From Ruegeria atlantica (GTDB lineage: Bacteria > Pseudomonadota > Alphaproteobacteria > Rhodobacterales > Rhodobacteraceae), in NCBI RefSeq assembly GCF_013032505.1, contig NZ_WQCG01000010.1:23322-87321 (forward strand): DNA of 64,000 nt. The letters are read 5' to 3'. This document shows, piece by piece, positions 16,375 to 25,634 of this stretch (positions are counted from its first letter, which is position 1; every line of letters starts with the position of its first letter). Below the pieces are notes generated by a model that ran no database searches, had not been told where the DNA came from, and was given only the letters and a program-made list of their open reading frames with translations. Both the position numbers and the translations under genes were made by a program.

Positions 16375-18363
16375 ATGACCGCTGCAAATTCCAATCGCAC
16401 CATCACTCGCATTGATCCTTATACGGGTAGTAGGATTACAGAAACCTTTGACGCCAACGGCAATCTGCTGGCCTACGCATACGATTTGGACGCGGACGGC
16501 ACCATCGACCGTGAGTATGCCAACACCTATGACGCGGCCGGTCGGCAGATAGAACAGGTCATTTCGAAGGATTTTGATGATGACGGTACCTTCAACCGCG
16601 TCGAGGCCAATACCTATGATGCAGCCGGTCGGCCTATAAAACAGGTCGTTTCGAGAGATATTGATGATGATGGCACCTTCGACCGCATCGAGACCAGGAC
16701 CTATGACACCAACGGTAATGTGCTGATCGGAGCATACGATTTTGACGCGGACGGCACCACCGACCGTAAGTACGACAATACCTATGACGCGGATGGTCGG
16801 CGCATAGAACAAGTGATTTCGTTCAATACTGATGATGACGGCCGCTTCGACCGCATCACCACCAATACCCTCAATGCCAATGGCAAGGTGCTGACCGGAG
16901 AAGACGATTTGGACGCGGATGGCATCATCGACCGTAAGTACGAAAATACCTATGACGCGGATGGTCGGCGCATAAAACAGGTCATTTCGACGGATTTTGA
17001 CGATGACGGCACCTTCAACCGCGTCGAGGCCAATACCTATGATGCGGATGGTCGGCGCATAAAACAGGTCATTTCGAAGGATTTTGATGATGACGGCATC
17101 TTCAACCGCATCGAGGCCAATACCTATGATGCAGCGGGGCGACATGTTAAACAGGTTGTTTCGAGAGATATTGATGATGACAATACCTTCGACCGCATCG
17201 AGACCAGGACCTATGACACCAACGGCAAGGTGCTGACCGGGGCATTCGATTTTGACGCGGACGGCACCACCGACCGCAAGTACGACAATACCTATGACGC
17301 GGATGGTCGGCGCATAGAACAAGTCATTTCGTACAATACCGATGATCAGGGCGGCTTCGACCGCATCACCACCAATACCCTCAATGCCAACGGCAAGGTG
17401 CTGACCGGCGAAGACGATTTGGACGCGGATGGCATCATCGACCGTAAGTACGAAAATACCTATGGTGCGGATGGTCGGCGCATAGAACAGGTGATTTCAA
17501 AGGATTTTGATGATGACGGCACCTTCAACCGCGTCGAGGCCAGGACCTATGATGCAGCCGGTCGGCGCATAGAACAGGTGATTTCGAAGGATTTTGATGA
17601 TGACGGCATCTTCGACCACGTCGAGGCCCGCACCTATGACGCGGCCGGTCGGCGCATAAAACAGGTCATTTCGGAAGATGATGATGATGACGGTCGCTTC
17701 GACGTCATCACGACTTATACCTATGACGCTGACGGCAATATGCTGACCGAAACTATCGATAATGAAGGTTATGAAGATGATTATGACGGGTACCGTATTC
17801 CAGGTTCTTTGGATATTTTTACCTATGATGCTTACGGAAATGTGCTGACCTACGCATGGGATGATGACAAGAATGGTAAACCTGAGGCGGTTTTCACCTA
17901 TACCTACGACACCGCCGGCAATGTGCTGACCCTAACATGGGACCAATATACCTATGACGCGGACGGTCAGGTCATTAGAAGCTTCCGTGCGTATGATACT
18001 GACTATGACGGCGGCTTCGGCACCTTCGAACATATCGAGTATCACAGCTTTGGCACTGCAGTTGATACCATTGAGAAAATGGATTCACATTATACCTTTG
18101 CTCGTTTGGAAACGATAACCCTTTCCGAAGGTGCATCGCGTCTGGTCCTTAGTGATTCAGTTTTGAGCCAGCTTGCGGGTGGTGATGACAGTTATCGGGT
18201 TCGGATTGATGGTGATGAGCACGACAGCGTTCACTTTGGTCAAGGTATCCGGGACTCCGGGCAAGACGTGGAGATCAACGGTGAGCAGTACGATCTCTAC
18301 ACGGGAACGATCGGAAGCGTCCTCGTCGATCCCGATGTGACGGTTGAACTTGTCGCTGTCTGA
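16375..18363 (+). CDS. YD/EF-hand repeat exoprotein
   Basis: 662 aa with a strong TAGGAG site. Residues 1-10 (MTAANSNRTI) are shared with the protein at 33492. Residues ~25-540 hold about 18 repeats of 27 or 29 aa. Each joins a YD/RHS-type YDA-x-GR turn to a 12-residue loop such as DFDDDGTFNRVE, which has acidic residues at EF-hand positions 1, 3, 5, 9 and 12 and Gly at 6. Residues ~560-662 form the C-terminal module also found at 33492 and at 1-66 (LETITLSEG..., RIDGDEHDSVHF, VLVDPDV). No N-terminal signal peptide is present, so calcium-binding type I export is the best guess, as for RTX-like proteins. Confidence 0.8.
   Translation: MTAANSNRTITRIDPYTGSRITETFDANGNLLAYAYDLDADGTIDREYANTYDAAGRQIEQVISKDFDDDGTFNRVEANTYDAAGRPIKQVVSRDIDDDGTFDRIETRTYDTNGNVLIGAYDFDADGTTDRKYDNTYDADGRRIEQVISFNTDDDGRFDRITTNTLNANGKVLTGEDDLDADGIIDRKYENTYDADGRRIKQVISTDFDDDGTFNRVEANTYDADGRRIKQVISKDFDDDGIFNRIEANTYDAAGRHVKQVVSRDIDDDNTFDRIETRTYDTNGKVLTGAFDFDADGTTDRKYDNTYDADGRRIEQVISYNTDDQGGFDRITTNTLNANGKVLTGEDDLDADGIIDRKYENTYGADGRRIEQVISKDFDDDGTFNRVEARTYDAAGRRIEQVISKDFDDDGIFDHVEARTYDAAGRRIKQVISEDDDDDGRFDVITTYTYDADGNMLTETIDNEGYEDDYDGYRIPGSLDIFTYDAYGNVLTYAWDDDKNGKPEAVFTYTYDTAGNVLTLTWDQYTYDADGQVIRSFRAYDTDYDGGFGTFEHIEYHSFGTAVDTIEKMDSHYTFARLETITLSEGASRLVLSDSVLSQLAGGDDSYRVRIDGDEHDSVHFGQGIRDSGQDVEINGEQYDLYTGTIGSVLVDPDVTVELVAV
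16615..17550 (+). repeat. 510-bp higher-order tandem repeat inside the exoprotein gene
   Basis: Six units (29+27+29+27+29+29 aa) starting at YDAAGRPIK (16615) recur from YDAAGRHVK (17125) after exactly 510 bases, with close to identical DNA. This points to a recent in-frame internal duplication, so repeat number may vary between strains. Confidence 0.75.
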
Positions 18364-18740
18364 AACAGGGCTGCCCTGAACGATGCGCCGCCCAAGCCCC
18401 AGCTATGCCACACGTGGTTGGTGCGGCGTGGGTTGCCTACCACGGGTTCTCAGTGAAAACCCCGACCGGCCAACGGATCAGACGAAATGCAATTCAGGGT
18501 TCTGCTGGCGCAGGGCGAACGCCCCTACCCTGCCCCGCGGGACTTCGTAATCGCCGCGATCGACAGGCTTGTGCCCCTTGGCATTGGCTCAACCAGAGCC
18601 TCGTCGCTATCAGAAAGCGGATGGGCATACGGGTCGAGTGATCCAAGATGGTACCGCCCATCACCCAGATACGGGGGGTCGCAATAAGACGGCCCTGTCA
18701 TCCTTTGCATTCGCAGGTGGTTGTAAATTTCGGGAAAGAG
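18364..18740. repeat. 3' flank of exoprotein locus, copy B (matches 67-605)
   Basis: Aligns with the 3' flank after the first exoprotein tail, with a ~160-base deletion near 18583. The hairpin present in copy A is not paired here. From 18741 to 19050 no family is recognised. A 75-codon frame (18820-19047) ends 3 bases before the terminator and could be the remnant or end of an unknown gene. Confidence 0.6.
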
Positions 18741-19050
18741 CCGCTTCTATGCTCTTTCGTCTGGTATCTGGACGAATACTCAGAGAAGGGGTGTAGCCAA
18801 TCCACACATCCTTGACGCCTTGGCGAGGTGGGTTCGACCCGGTGTCGACTTGGCGCAGGCTGCATTTGTTCTGGTTGAGCCGAGCTTGGACGATGTAGGC
18901 AATCCATTGCCAGTGCCCGCGCCGAACAAGATCACCGCCTATGTCAGTAAAGATCCGGTGTCGTTGCTTCATCGGTTAGATTTATCGCGCATCCAGGAGC
19001 GGGATTGCCTGACAAGTGTTCTGCGATTGGAACAAAAAATGATCTAATTC

Positions 19051-19083
19051 GCCCGGCTGCTCAGGCCGGGCTTTTTCTTTTTC
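19051..19083 (+). terminator. Rho-independent terminator
   Basis: GCCCGGC (19051-19057) and GCCGGGC (19065-19071) form a 7-bp GC stem followed by TTTTTCTTTTTC. The T-tract is on the + strand, so it ends a rightward transcript. The only rightward candidates are the exoprotein mRNA with a ~690-base trailer, the unassigned frame at 18820-19047, or a non-coding RNA. Confidence 0.82.
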
Positions 19084-19087
19084 TGCT

Positions 19088-20056
19088 CTAAAGTTTACTG
19101 CGGTATTCCAACTCTCTCAGAGCTAAATCGGACAGTTTCGCAGTGCGTTGATCTACTCCCCGGCCAAGCAGAAACTGCTTATATTCTGGAGATGTCTCTA
19201 GAAACTCTTGGCAAAGTTTATCTTCCAACCGCATTGCGTATTGCAGGTGCCTGCGATCTTCCTGGGGAAAAGGGATCGGGTCCGGAACGCGCTTCATGCA
19301 GGCAAAGATATTGGGCCCTTCACCGACGTTTACATCAGTGACTTCGAACTCAATTGCACCAATTTCCAGAAGATCCCGCATCAGAAACAAGAAACTGCTT
19401 GGGGTAAACACCCATCTGTGCATGTCAATGTACTCGGGGGGCGAAACCGCTTTTGCGCGCGTTTCGGATAATTCTGCCCACTCCCGGCGTGGGTCGGGGT
19501 AATGAAAATCGAAACTCGATATCTCGTGATCAACAACCCATTCCGAATGACCGTTGTTTGTGCATATGAGATTTGAACTGTCGTATAGCACGTCAGCAGG
19601 GTGCACCTTGTCATTTGCCCAGTATGAGCGGAGTACGTCGCCGGTTGTTGTGATCGGTCGGAAGAAATCAAACGAGAACCGTTTGTCTGGTATCGCGATC
19701 AGGACTTGGCCTTTCTCGTGCAAAACCTCCTGACAATCTTTGAAAAATCGGATGATGTCGACAAGATGCTCAAGGGCGTGGGACAGGGCAATAAAGCCAA
19801 ACTGACCCTTCTGTTTTTCCGGGACCGATGACGCGAACGATGATCCCTCCACGATGTAGTCAACGTCCTCTATTCGGTCGACATCTTCGCCTTTAGTGCC
19901 ATACTTGTCGATTAGTCCCTGTTTATCCAAGTAGTCGAGTGTTTTGACGTTCCATCCGTCCGTCTTTGGAAAAATGGGATTGTAGCTTGGGCCAATCTCC
20001 ATCCCAGCTTCTTCTTTGCCGACAAACGAACTCAAATAGGTGTCACGGTTCTGCAT
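19088..20056 (-). CDS. Class I SAM-dependent methyltransferase
   Basis: 322 aa from ATG 20056, with AAAGGA 4 bases upstream; the longer frame to 20107 has no ribosome site. Residues 19-27 (MEIGPSYNP) form the glycine-poor variant of motif I, and ALSHALEHLVDIIRFFKDCQEVL is the post-I/motif II region typical of methyltransferase_23 proteins in glycan or surface-polymer gene sets. The C-terminal ~90 residues are charged and may mediate partner contacts. No sugar-transferase neighbours are present, so the acceptor is unknown. Confidence 0.75.
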   Translation of the reverse strand: MQNRDTYLSSFVGKEEAGMEIGPSYNPIFPKTDGWNVKTLDYLDKQGLIDKYGTKGEDVDRIEDVDYIVEGSSFASSVPEKQKGQFGFIALSHALEHLVDIIRFFKDCQEVLHEKGQVLIAIPDKRFSFDFFRPITTTGDVLRSYWANDKVHPADVLYDSSNLICTNNGHSEWVVDHEISSFDFHYPDPRREWAELSETRAKAVSPPEYIDMHRWVFTPSSFLFLMRDLLEIGAIEFEVTDVNVGEGPNIFACMKRVPDPIPFPQEDRRHLQYAMRLEDKLCQEFLETSPEYKQFLLGRGVDQRTAKLSDLALRELEYRSKL

Positions 20057-20128
20057 AGAAATCCTTTGGCGGTGTCGTCTTAGATTGCTTCCGGGTATTT
20101 TACTCAAGCACTGGCTGCCTTTAATGGG

Positions 20129-20305
20129 TCACGTAAACACCAGCAGCAGATAAGCTGCCAGCGCCGCGGTTATGGAAAAAAGGACCACTGGTGGCGGGTT
20201 ATCCTCACCTTTAAGTTCCCGCTGGAATTCACCTGCCTGATACGCAAGATACAGGGCCGCAACCAGCAGGAAGAAGGCAATGGCGTTTGTGGTTATCGTA
20301 ATCAT
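20129..20305 (-). CDS. Small two-helix membrane protein
   Basis: 58 aa, ATG 20305 with AAGGA about 7 bases upstream. Two hydrophobic segments (residues 5-20 and 41-56) flank a short loop, QAGEFQRELKGEDNPPPV. No family name can be given; the ribosome site and topology support a real gene. It lies 72 bases upstream of the methyltransferase, same strand. Confidence 0.5.
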   Translation of the reverse strand: MITITTNAIAFFLLVAALYLAYQAGEFQRELKGEDNPPPVVLFSITAALAAYLLLVFT

Positions 20306-20347
20306 GGCGTCCTTGTTCGCACCTTTCAGGTTAGCCTGCGCATCCTT

Positions 20348-20635
20348 CTATCCTTGGAAGGCCTTGAAAGGACGTCGCTCAACTGCGCACCGGCGGAGAT
20401 CGTCTCGCATTGAGCTGTGAACTGCTCGGCTCAAGAACACTCTCCATCTGTTCTTCCGACTCTCCGACACACAGATTGCCCGACATAATGCGTGCAAGAG
20501 CGTGTCGCGGGAATTTGCGAGGGTTTTATTTTCAGAGACCCTCGCCATAATTTTCTCGTGCCAAGGCCGAACAGTGGCAGAAATCTCTTCGACCGCTTCA
20601 AGCGCTCGTTTTTCATCTTTGGCAGATGTCCGCAC
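20348..20635 (-). pseudogene. HsdS (type I restriction specificity subunit) C-terminal remnant
   Basis: The segment TVRPWHEKIMARVSENKTL followed by RDTLLHAL matches the conserved C-terminal region of HsdS proteins, which typically ends NxTLxxLRDTLLPKLxSGE. Target-recognition domains, HsdM and HsdR are absent and a frame change follows the match. It is a scar of a lost restriction system. Confidence 0.6.
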
Positions 20636-20750
20636 AACATACTCATTGTAGTCGTTTTCCCGGCGATAATGATAGGTTCCGAACAGGACGGAAGTTCCGA
20701 ATTTTGAATTTGGCGATATCCAAGCCTATTCACCCTCTGAAAAACCAAGA

Positions 20751-21202
20751 CAATTGATTTGATGCATATTGGATGACATACAAACGACGCACAAGTTTAA
20801 GTTGTATTGCGGTATAACGGGAATATACAAGAGGTCTGCGTCACAACGGTTCGAGATTGTGGTTTCGACTTGGCGTCTCACTGCACGATAGCCTTCGATC
20901 AAGGCAGAGTTTTTCAACAAAATATCCCGAGTCCCACCATTCGCTACCGGGCACTGAACGTCTGGAATGAGCAGTTCGTGACTTGCTGCACTGGCGAAAG
21001 TCTGAAGCAAGCTAAATGTCCGCTAGGTCCTCCTTTCAGACATTCTCCGCACGCAGGACCAATGGCTGCTTCCGGGTTGATTACAGGAATGGCGCAGTTG
21101 ATCCGAAAATGAGTTGAGCACTCTAACTGAGATCGTTTCACAGAACACCCATACTGCGACGTTCCTGTTTCGTTGGCCCTGATGTGCTAGGATAACAAAC
21201 AG
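20751..21202. other. Gene-poor stretch with dispersed repeat
   Basis: No gene is supported. The block near 20945-20985 resembles 14555-14590, and neither copy encodes a recognisable protein. Confidence 0.4.
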
Positions 21203-21496
21203 TTTACGGCAAAAAATGCCTTGCAAGTGTTGCGGATGTCGGTCGGGCTGGAACCGACCTGGGGACGCGCTCAGGCGGAGAGTTCCATTGCTGCAGATAT
21301 CAATAGAGATGGGTTGGTTAGTGCAGCTGATGCACTCGATGTCCCACGTATCGCGGTCGGATTGCCGGGATGCCCTGATGCTGAGTGGGTTTTTCTGGAT
21401 GCGAACGCTGGTCTTTCAGAAATTGCACTTAACAACACAGGCTATGAAACTGGCATGACTATGAAAACCCAGGGTGGGCTTTTTCAATTGATATGA
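21203..21496 (+). pseudogene. Dockerin-like calcium-binding fragment
   Basis: The frame reads TAKNALQVLRMSVGLEPTW, then IAADINRDGLVSAADALDV and RIAVGL. These are two dockerin type I/EF-hand-like repeats as found near the ends of large alphaproteobacterial exoproteins. It ends with a normal-looking tail (EWVFLDANAGLSEI...) and TGA, but the 5' side is cut: there is no ribosome site and no upstream frame. It is the C-terminal remnant of a lost large gene. Confidence 0.6.
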
Positions 21497-21527
21497 CCTC
21501 AATCCTCTTGGGGAATATTGAGCAAGT

Positions 21528-22091
21528 CTAATCCGGAACGGTTCCGGCTTTAGCTTTGGCAAAAGACGGGATATCCCCATTGGTTTGATCGCCTTCGGGA
21601 AAGTACTCACCAGGCCGTATTCTTCCCCCATTCGAAAGTCTCTTAATCTCATCTCTAATCGACTTGATCACACTTAGAATGCTTCTTTCAACATTTGATT
21701 GCCAGGAATGCTCACCAATAGAATTCTTCCCAAAAGAGTACTGCTTTAGAAAACAACTTATGTCACCGAAAAGAATGACTAGCTGTTGGTCGCAGAATAG
21801 TTCATAAAAATCGAGTCGTGCCATTATACAAGCAACTTCATCAGCGACCTCCATGGAAAAATCTGAAATCAAATCGACTTCAACGGGGGACGTCAGCAGA
21901 GCGATCAGTGTACTTATGGCGACCACATCAAAAAAATTTGCTGAAGCTTCGACCCGGCCACAGCCGAACGTTAGTTGCGTTCCAAAATGGGGCTTTAGGA
22001 CTGCCCATGCGATGCTCACACATGCAGGGGATTGGCCGAGTATCAGTGCGACGTCTTTCTTTTCGAATGGTGTAGTTGTTGTGCAGAACAC
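21528..22091 (-). CDS. Hypothetical protein
   Basis: 187 aa, GTG start at 22091 with a GAGGAG about 10 bases upstream. Hydrophobic patches around 55-70 and 100-115 alternate with acidic segments. Cys, Phe and Ile content is higher than in neighbours, suggesting foreign origin. I do not recognise a domain. Confidence 0.4.
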   Translation of the reverse strand: MFCTTTTPFEKKDVALILGQSPACVSIAWAVLKPHFGTQLTFGCGRVEASANFFDVVAISTLIALLTSPVEVDLISDFSMEVADEVACIMARLDFYELFCDQQLVILFGDISCFLKQYSFGKNSIGEHSWQSNVERSILSVIKSIRDEIKRLSNGGRIRPGEYFPEGDQTNGDIPSFAKAKAGTVPD

Positions 22092-22637
22092 GGATTGAAA
22101 ACTCCTCTAGGTTGATTCATTTTTTAGACAAAACCTTTAAAATCGATTTAAGGGCAGCGTTCCGGATAACTTAAACTTTCCAAACGGCTCGAACGGACTC
22201 TTGGCGGTTTGAACCAGCGGGGTAGCAGTGCTCAAGATATGCCTCAAAGCCTCTCAACACCGTTCGCACATAGATTGAATGGGACCTTTGCCACTTTACC
22301 TGGTAAATCTGGTGTTCAGTCTTTCACATGTCGCATTTAGTGATAATGCCAACCGCGCCTGGGCATGGTTGGCACATGAAACGAAGCGAATTCGAGGCCG
22401 TGTTCAGCGTTACCCTTGAGCGATTGCTGGTTCCCGCCAAGTGTTTCAGATCGGCGTTGACCCCGGATTGGAAACAACAACCAGCATATTTTTGAACCAA
22501 AGAGTTCCAAATGCTACATATTGCGCCGACAACTCATTGTTTACATACGAATGACGGCCAAGTGATGCACAATTTACCAATCGTTAAGAGTTTCAATACA
22601 GTTTAGGCAAAACTTACCGTATAGGAGAGGTGACGTC
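22092..22637. other. Intergenic, AT-rich, no gene seen
   Basis: About 545 bases without a supported frame. The last ~100 bases probably hold the promoter of the small gene at 22638. Confidence 0.45.
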
Positions 22638-22829
22638 ATGAAGACGCATATTGGTTTCTTGACTAAAGCGAAAGAAATGAAGCTTCGCCTTGAAGCAGAA
22701 GGTATGCACTCGACCGCGGAAGCGTTGGATCAGATTATAAACACTTACATTAAAGACCATTCAGACGAGCTGCTTCTTCAAAAAGAGCCTAATGTCCCAA
22801 AAGCATACTTATGGTTAACTCGCCATTAA
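22638..22829 (+). CDS. Small helical hypothetical protein
   Basis: 63 aa, ATG 22638 with AGGAGAGG about 8 bases upstream. The protein is predicted helical and charged (KAKEMKLRLEAEGMHSTAEALDQII). No family recognised. The strong ribosome site and regular amphipathic pattern support expression. Confidence 0.55.
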   Translation: MKTHIGFLTKAKEMKLRLEAEGMHSTAEALDQIINTYIKDHSDELLLQKEPNVPKAYLWLTRH

Positions 22830-22881
22830 CCACCTGGCCCCGACATTGCAAAAAACACAAAACTTCAGGGGCTCCAACGGC

Positions 22882-23124
22882 ATGGATCATTGGTTTATCG
22901 ACGCTATAGCAGAACTGGTCAGCGAGGCAGACAATGACCTTACCTCAAACGCTTTGGCTGGATTGAGCACAGTTATTGAAGTTTTTTGTGCGGAATCCAA
23001 TTTTGACGAAGAACAAATTCAGACCATTCGTGATTTGATCGCACATAAGTGCGATCAGGGTCGACGAGCCAACAGGCCCAAGACGATTTCGCAGCGCGCG
23101 CTTCCATACCGTTTACATTCTTGA
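22882..23124 (+). CDS. Small acidic hypothetical protein
   Basis: 80 aa from ATG 22882; a TTG 36 bases earlier is a weaker option. Helical and acidic through residue ~60 (MDHWFIDAIAELVSEADND...), then basic. It follows the previous small gene by 52 bases on the same strand and may share its transcript. Function unknown. Confidence 0.45.
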   Translation: MDHWFIDAIAELVSEADNDLTSNALAGLSTVIEVFCAESNFDEEQIQTIRDLIAHKCDQGRRANRPKTISQRALPYRLHS

Positions 23125-23263
23125 GAGAGTGCATTGCTCTCTGAGCAATGCTGCGAGGGCACCGATATGATACAGCTCCGGGCCATTGCAGCATAGTTGG
23201 CTCAGCCGTATTTGGGCTTAATCTTTAGGGGATCCACTATGGGACAAGTGGCAACCAGGTGTT

Positions 23264-23464
23264 ATGGCGCTTCTGGTGTCCAGTTCGGAATTGCTGGCGC
23301 AGCAGAGTGTAGTTGACACCGAACCCGCCAAAAAACCAGCGGTTACGACACAGACGTTCTGGACGCTGCCCGACAATGAGTATCAAGGAAAAATCAATAA
23401 CGCCGCCTGCTGCAAAATCTGTAGAAGCCGCGATCCACAAATGATGGCCAGACTTTTTACCTGA
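23264..23464 (+). CDS. Short Cys-containing frame, possibly truncated exported protein
   Basis: 66 aa. The N-terminus (MALLVSSSELLAQ) could be the end of a signal peptide, and NAACCKICR resembles the CCKxC-x-KGKACG motif of small exported alphaproteobacterial proteins, cut before the second half. A GC stem-loop follows 33 bases after the stop. Weak evidence; it may be a remnant. Confidence 0.3.
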   Translation: MALLVSSSELLAQQSVVDTEPAKKPAVTTQTFWTLPDNEYQGKINNAACCKICRSRDPQMMARLFT

Positions 23465-23497
23465 CGACGCCTCTCAAACGATTCTTTTGGCAAAATG

Positions 23498-23517
23498 GCC
23501 CGGCGCTTATGCCGGGC
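23498..23517 (+). terminator. GC stem-loop, terminator-like
   Basis: GCCCGGC and GCCGGGC pair over a 6-nt loop, followed by AGTTT. The short T-run makes it a weak intrinsic terminator. From 23518 to 23662 nothing is seen. Confidence 0.45.
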
Positions 23518-23662
23518 AGTTTACGAGGGAAGTCTGAGTGTTTTTCCAAAGTCGGGTATTTCTACCACTCCTTTGGCCGTAGAATCACAGCGCCTGACAC
23601 ACATCATAAATTCGGATCACATCAGATCATTCCGACTATCATGGATTAGAGAACGGCCGGCT

Positions 23663-24121
23663 TCAATCCCGGATGTTTGCGAACCCGTTCTGCACAGCAT
23701 TTAAAATGGCCGGAGTTTCTTCGCAGGCACCGATTGCCACTGCGCCAGTACGGGCCAGACGGTAGATGTTTTCTGGATCGCAATAGGACTTGATACCGAT
23801 ACGATAGGCCTGAAAGTATGCCTGTTTGTCAGGAGTGCGGGATCTTCGCGCGCATAGTTTTTCGTAAACTCCAAAATAGCTTCGTTCCACTCCAAGCCTG
23901 CCATCAGACAGACCCACTTCTGACCAGTCGATTTTTGCAGTGCAGGTTTCAGGTTGAAAGAGGCGCGAAAACAAACCGGGCGGCCCTTCACCAGCGCTTG
24001 CCGAATGCCCCGAAGAAAGACAAATGGCAATCAAACTCATAAGCAATGCAGAAGACCGGATGCTTATACCAAGTTTGAGCGGTTGTTTCCTGGTGGTCGT
24101 CAGTGAATGTTTGTTTTTCAT
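23663..24121 (-). CDS. DUF2799-domain exported protein
   Basis: 152 aa, ATG 24121 after GGGGACC. A signal sequence spans residues ~20-43 (RSSALLMSLIAICLSSGHSASA). The mature part has the DUF2799 pattern: C near 60, W-x-E-x-G-x-x-D-G-x-x-G, then C...D-x-x-x-Y-x-x-G-x-x-x-G...YC. Function of the family is unknown; the cysteines may form disulfides in the periplasm. It lies 120 bases beyond the LpxR-like gene on the same strand. Confidence 0.7.
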   Translation of the reverse strand: MKNKHSLTTTRKQPLKLGISIRSSALLMSLIAICLSSGHSASAGEGPPGLFSRLFQPETCTAKIDWSEVGLSDGRLGVERSYFGVYEKLCARRSRTPDKQAYFQAYRIGIKSYCDPENIYRLARTGAVAIGACEETPAILNAVQNGFANIRD

Positions 24122-24242
24122 TTCGGTCCCCGGTTGAGGTGCAAAATGCGCATCGATAGAGCACAGGTGGCGCCGTTTAAGTTTCGCAACTACTGGTAAG
24201 CACGGTAGAAAAAGTCTCTTGATAAATTCTTAATTTAGGTGC

Positions 24243-25136
24243 TCAAAAAGGAAATTCGAAAGACAGAACACCAATAGTTTGATCTTCGTACTGGGTCTCG
24301 AACTCTTTTGTGAAATACGTCAAACCAAAGAAGACTGATGCGACGGAGACTTGGGATTGAAGCCCAACACGAACCCGAGCCCGACCGCTTGTCATCTCGA
24401 CGTCGGACCAGGTCGGAAAAAACTCGCTACGCGTAATGTACGTGTAGTCCGCACCAATGAGAAAGGATAAGTCTTCCATTCTGATGGAGCGATTGGGAGA
24501 GGATGGTTGCAAAAAACCCGAAACCGGATCCCGCACATAGCGCTCACTCCCGGAATATCCGCCCACAATAAGGTCAAAACCCATTCTGCCGAAGGTTTCG
24601 TATCCCGCCTGTAGACCCAAGAAAGGTCGGAAATCAACGCTATCAGAGAGGTTTAGGCTTCGAGCAAATTCGGCTGAAGCCATGCCTGTTACTTTGTTAC
24701 CAACATGTTTGTGAGGCATATCTCTTGGTAGATATCCGGCAATACCAGTTACTTCGTGAAAACTCTGCTGGAAGTCAGCAATGTATGTTTGGTCGCCAAC
24801 AAAAAGAACCTCTGCTCCAATATTATACTCCAAGGTTTGGTACCGGTCATTGGCGAAGACACCAAACCCCAACATCCCTACATACGGACGATCATCGTTG
24901 TTCAATTGTGCCTTTGAACCCCACGGAGAAATGATCTCGGCTCTGGCGCGAAAATCATGGGAGATTCCCGCAGTTTTCTCACCTCCGAAACCGAGGAACA
25001 ACGTATAGCTCGCAGAACGCCATCGATCTCGGCCATCGCCAAAGAAGTCATTTGTAAAAAAGCTAGACTTGGTAGGCTCCGCAATACCTGCCGTCGCCGA
25101 GAAAAGCGCAAAAATCGCGGCCAAGTGGGTCTTCAT
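24243..25136 (-). CDS. LpxR-family (DUF2219) outer-membrane lipid A deacylase-like protein
   Basis: 297 aa with a signal peptide (1-19, cleavage near GIAEP). The family landmarks are visible: N-D in FFTNDFFGDGRDRWRSASYT at the start of the first strand, RPYVGMLGFG, and the F-H-E helix segment (SFHEVTG). It ends with an aromatic C-terminal residue as expected for a beta-barrel. Salmonella LpxR removes 3'-acyloxyacyl chains of lipid A at the outer membrane. Activity here is inferred; several surrounding positions differ from the enterobacterial enzyme. Confidence 0.75.
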   Translation of the reverse strand: MKTHLAAIFALFSATAGIAEPTKSSFFTNDFFGDGRDRWRSASYTLFLGFGGEKTAGISHDFRARAEIISPWGSKAQLNNDDRPYVGMLGFGVFANDRYQTLEYNIGAEVLFVGDQTYIADFQQSFHEVTGIAGYLPRDMPHKHVGNKVTGMASAEFARSLNLSDSVDFRPFLGLQAGYETFGRMGFDLIVGGYSGSERYVRDPVSGFLQPSSPNRSIRMEDLSFLIGADYTYITRSEFFPTWSDVEMTSGRARVRVGLQSQVSVASVFFGLTYFTKEFETQYEDQTIGVLSFEFPF

Positions 25137-25634
25137 TAGGTGTACCTCACTTCGAAGAGTTCAGAGACTGATCTCCAAATTGCTACTGGGTGAGAGTTAA
25201 AAATCGCCTAAGACTGTGCCTTGGCATGGGATTCGAACCAGCTTGTTTTTCAAATCGAGAACAGGATGCGCCGGTCAGACAAAAGTACTCAAGTGGCCGA
25301 GAGAGCTGGAATTTCCAGAGAATTATCTCGTCTTTGGTTAAGTTCTTCTTTGCATCGTTTTGGCGAGAAACAACCACGGCTACTGCGCTTTGCATAAGCG
25401 ATTAACCCAGCTAATGCACAATCACACCTGACCCTCTATAAGCGCCTTTATGAACCGGAGATGATGTGGGGGGGGGCCGAAAGGCTTTGACGGTCGGGGC
25501 ACCTTGATTCAAAGAAGGATAAAATGAACCTCACGAAGATTTCCTGTGCTGAAACTTCAATTTAATAAACAAAGCTTGCTCTTGAAACCGTTTTCTGCTT
25601 TGTCGCATTAGAACGAACGTTATCGGGGAATGAA
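25137..25634. other. Intergenic with tRNA-like scraps
   Basis: On the minus strand 25220-25245 reads GCTGGTTCGAATCCCATGCC, resembling a tRNA T-arm and acceptor end, but no D-arm, anticodon stem or 5' acceptor half fits. It may be a tRNA 3' remnant left by an integrated element, or chance. The remaining bases before the H-NS gene are AT-rich and presumably promoter. Confidence 0.35.

Noticed and set aside
16357..17322. 321-codon minus-strand frame opposite the repeat protein
   Set aside because: It is open only because the + strand repeats lack certain codons; it mirrors the 27/29-aa periodicity and has no independent ribosome site.
16615..17550. Regular short-period repeats that could suggest a CRISPR array
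   Set aside because: The repeats are in frame within a protein, with an 81/87-bp period, no unique spacers and no cas genes.
25190..25405. Intact tRNA gene
   Set aside because: Only a T-arm/acceptor-like stretch is present; no cloverleaf can be drawn.
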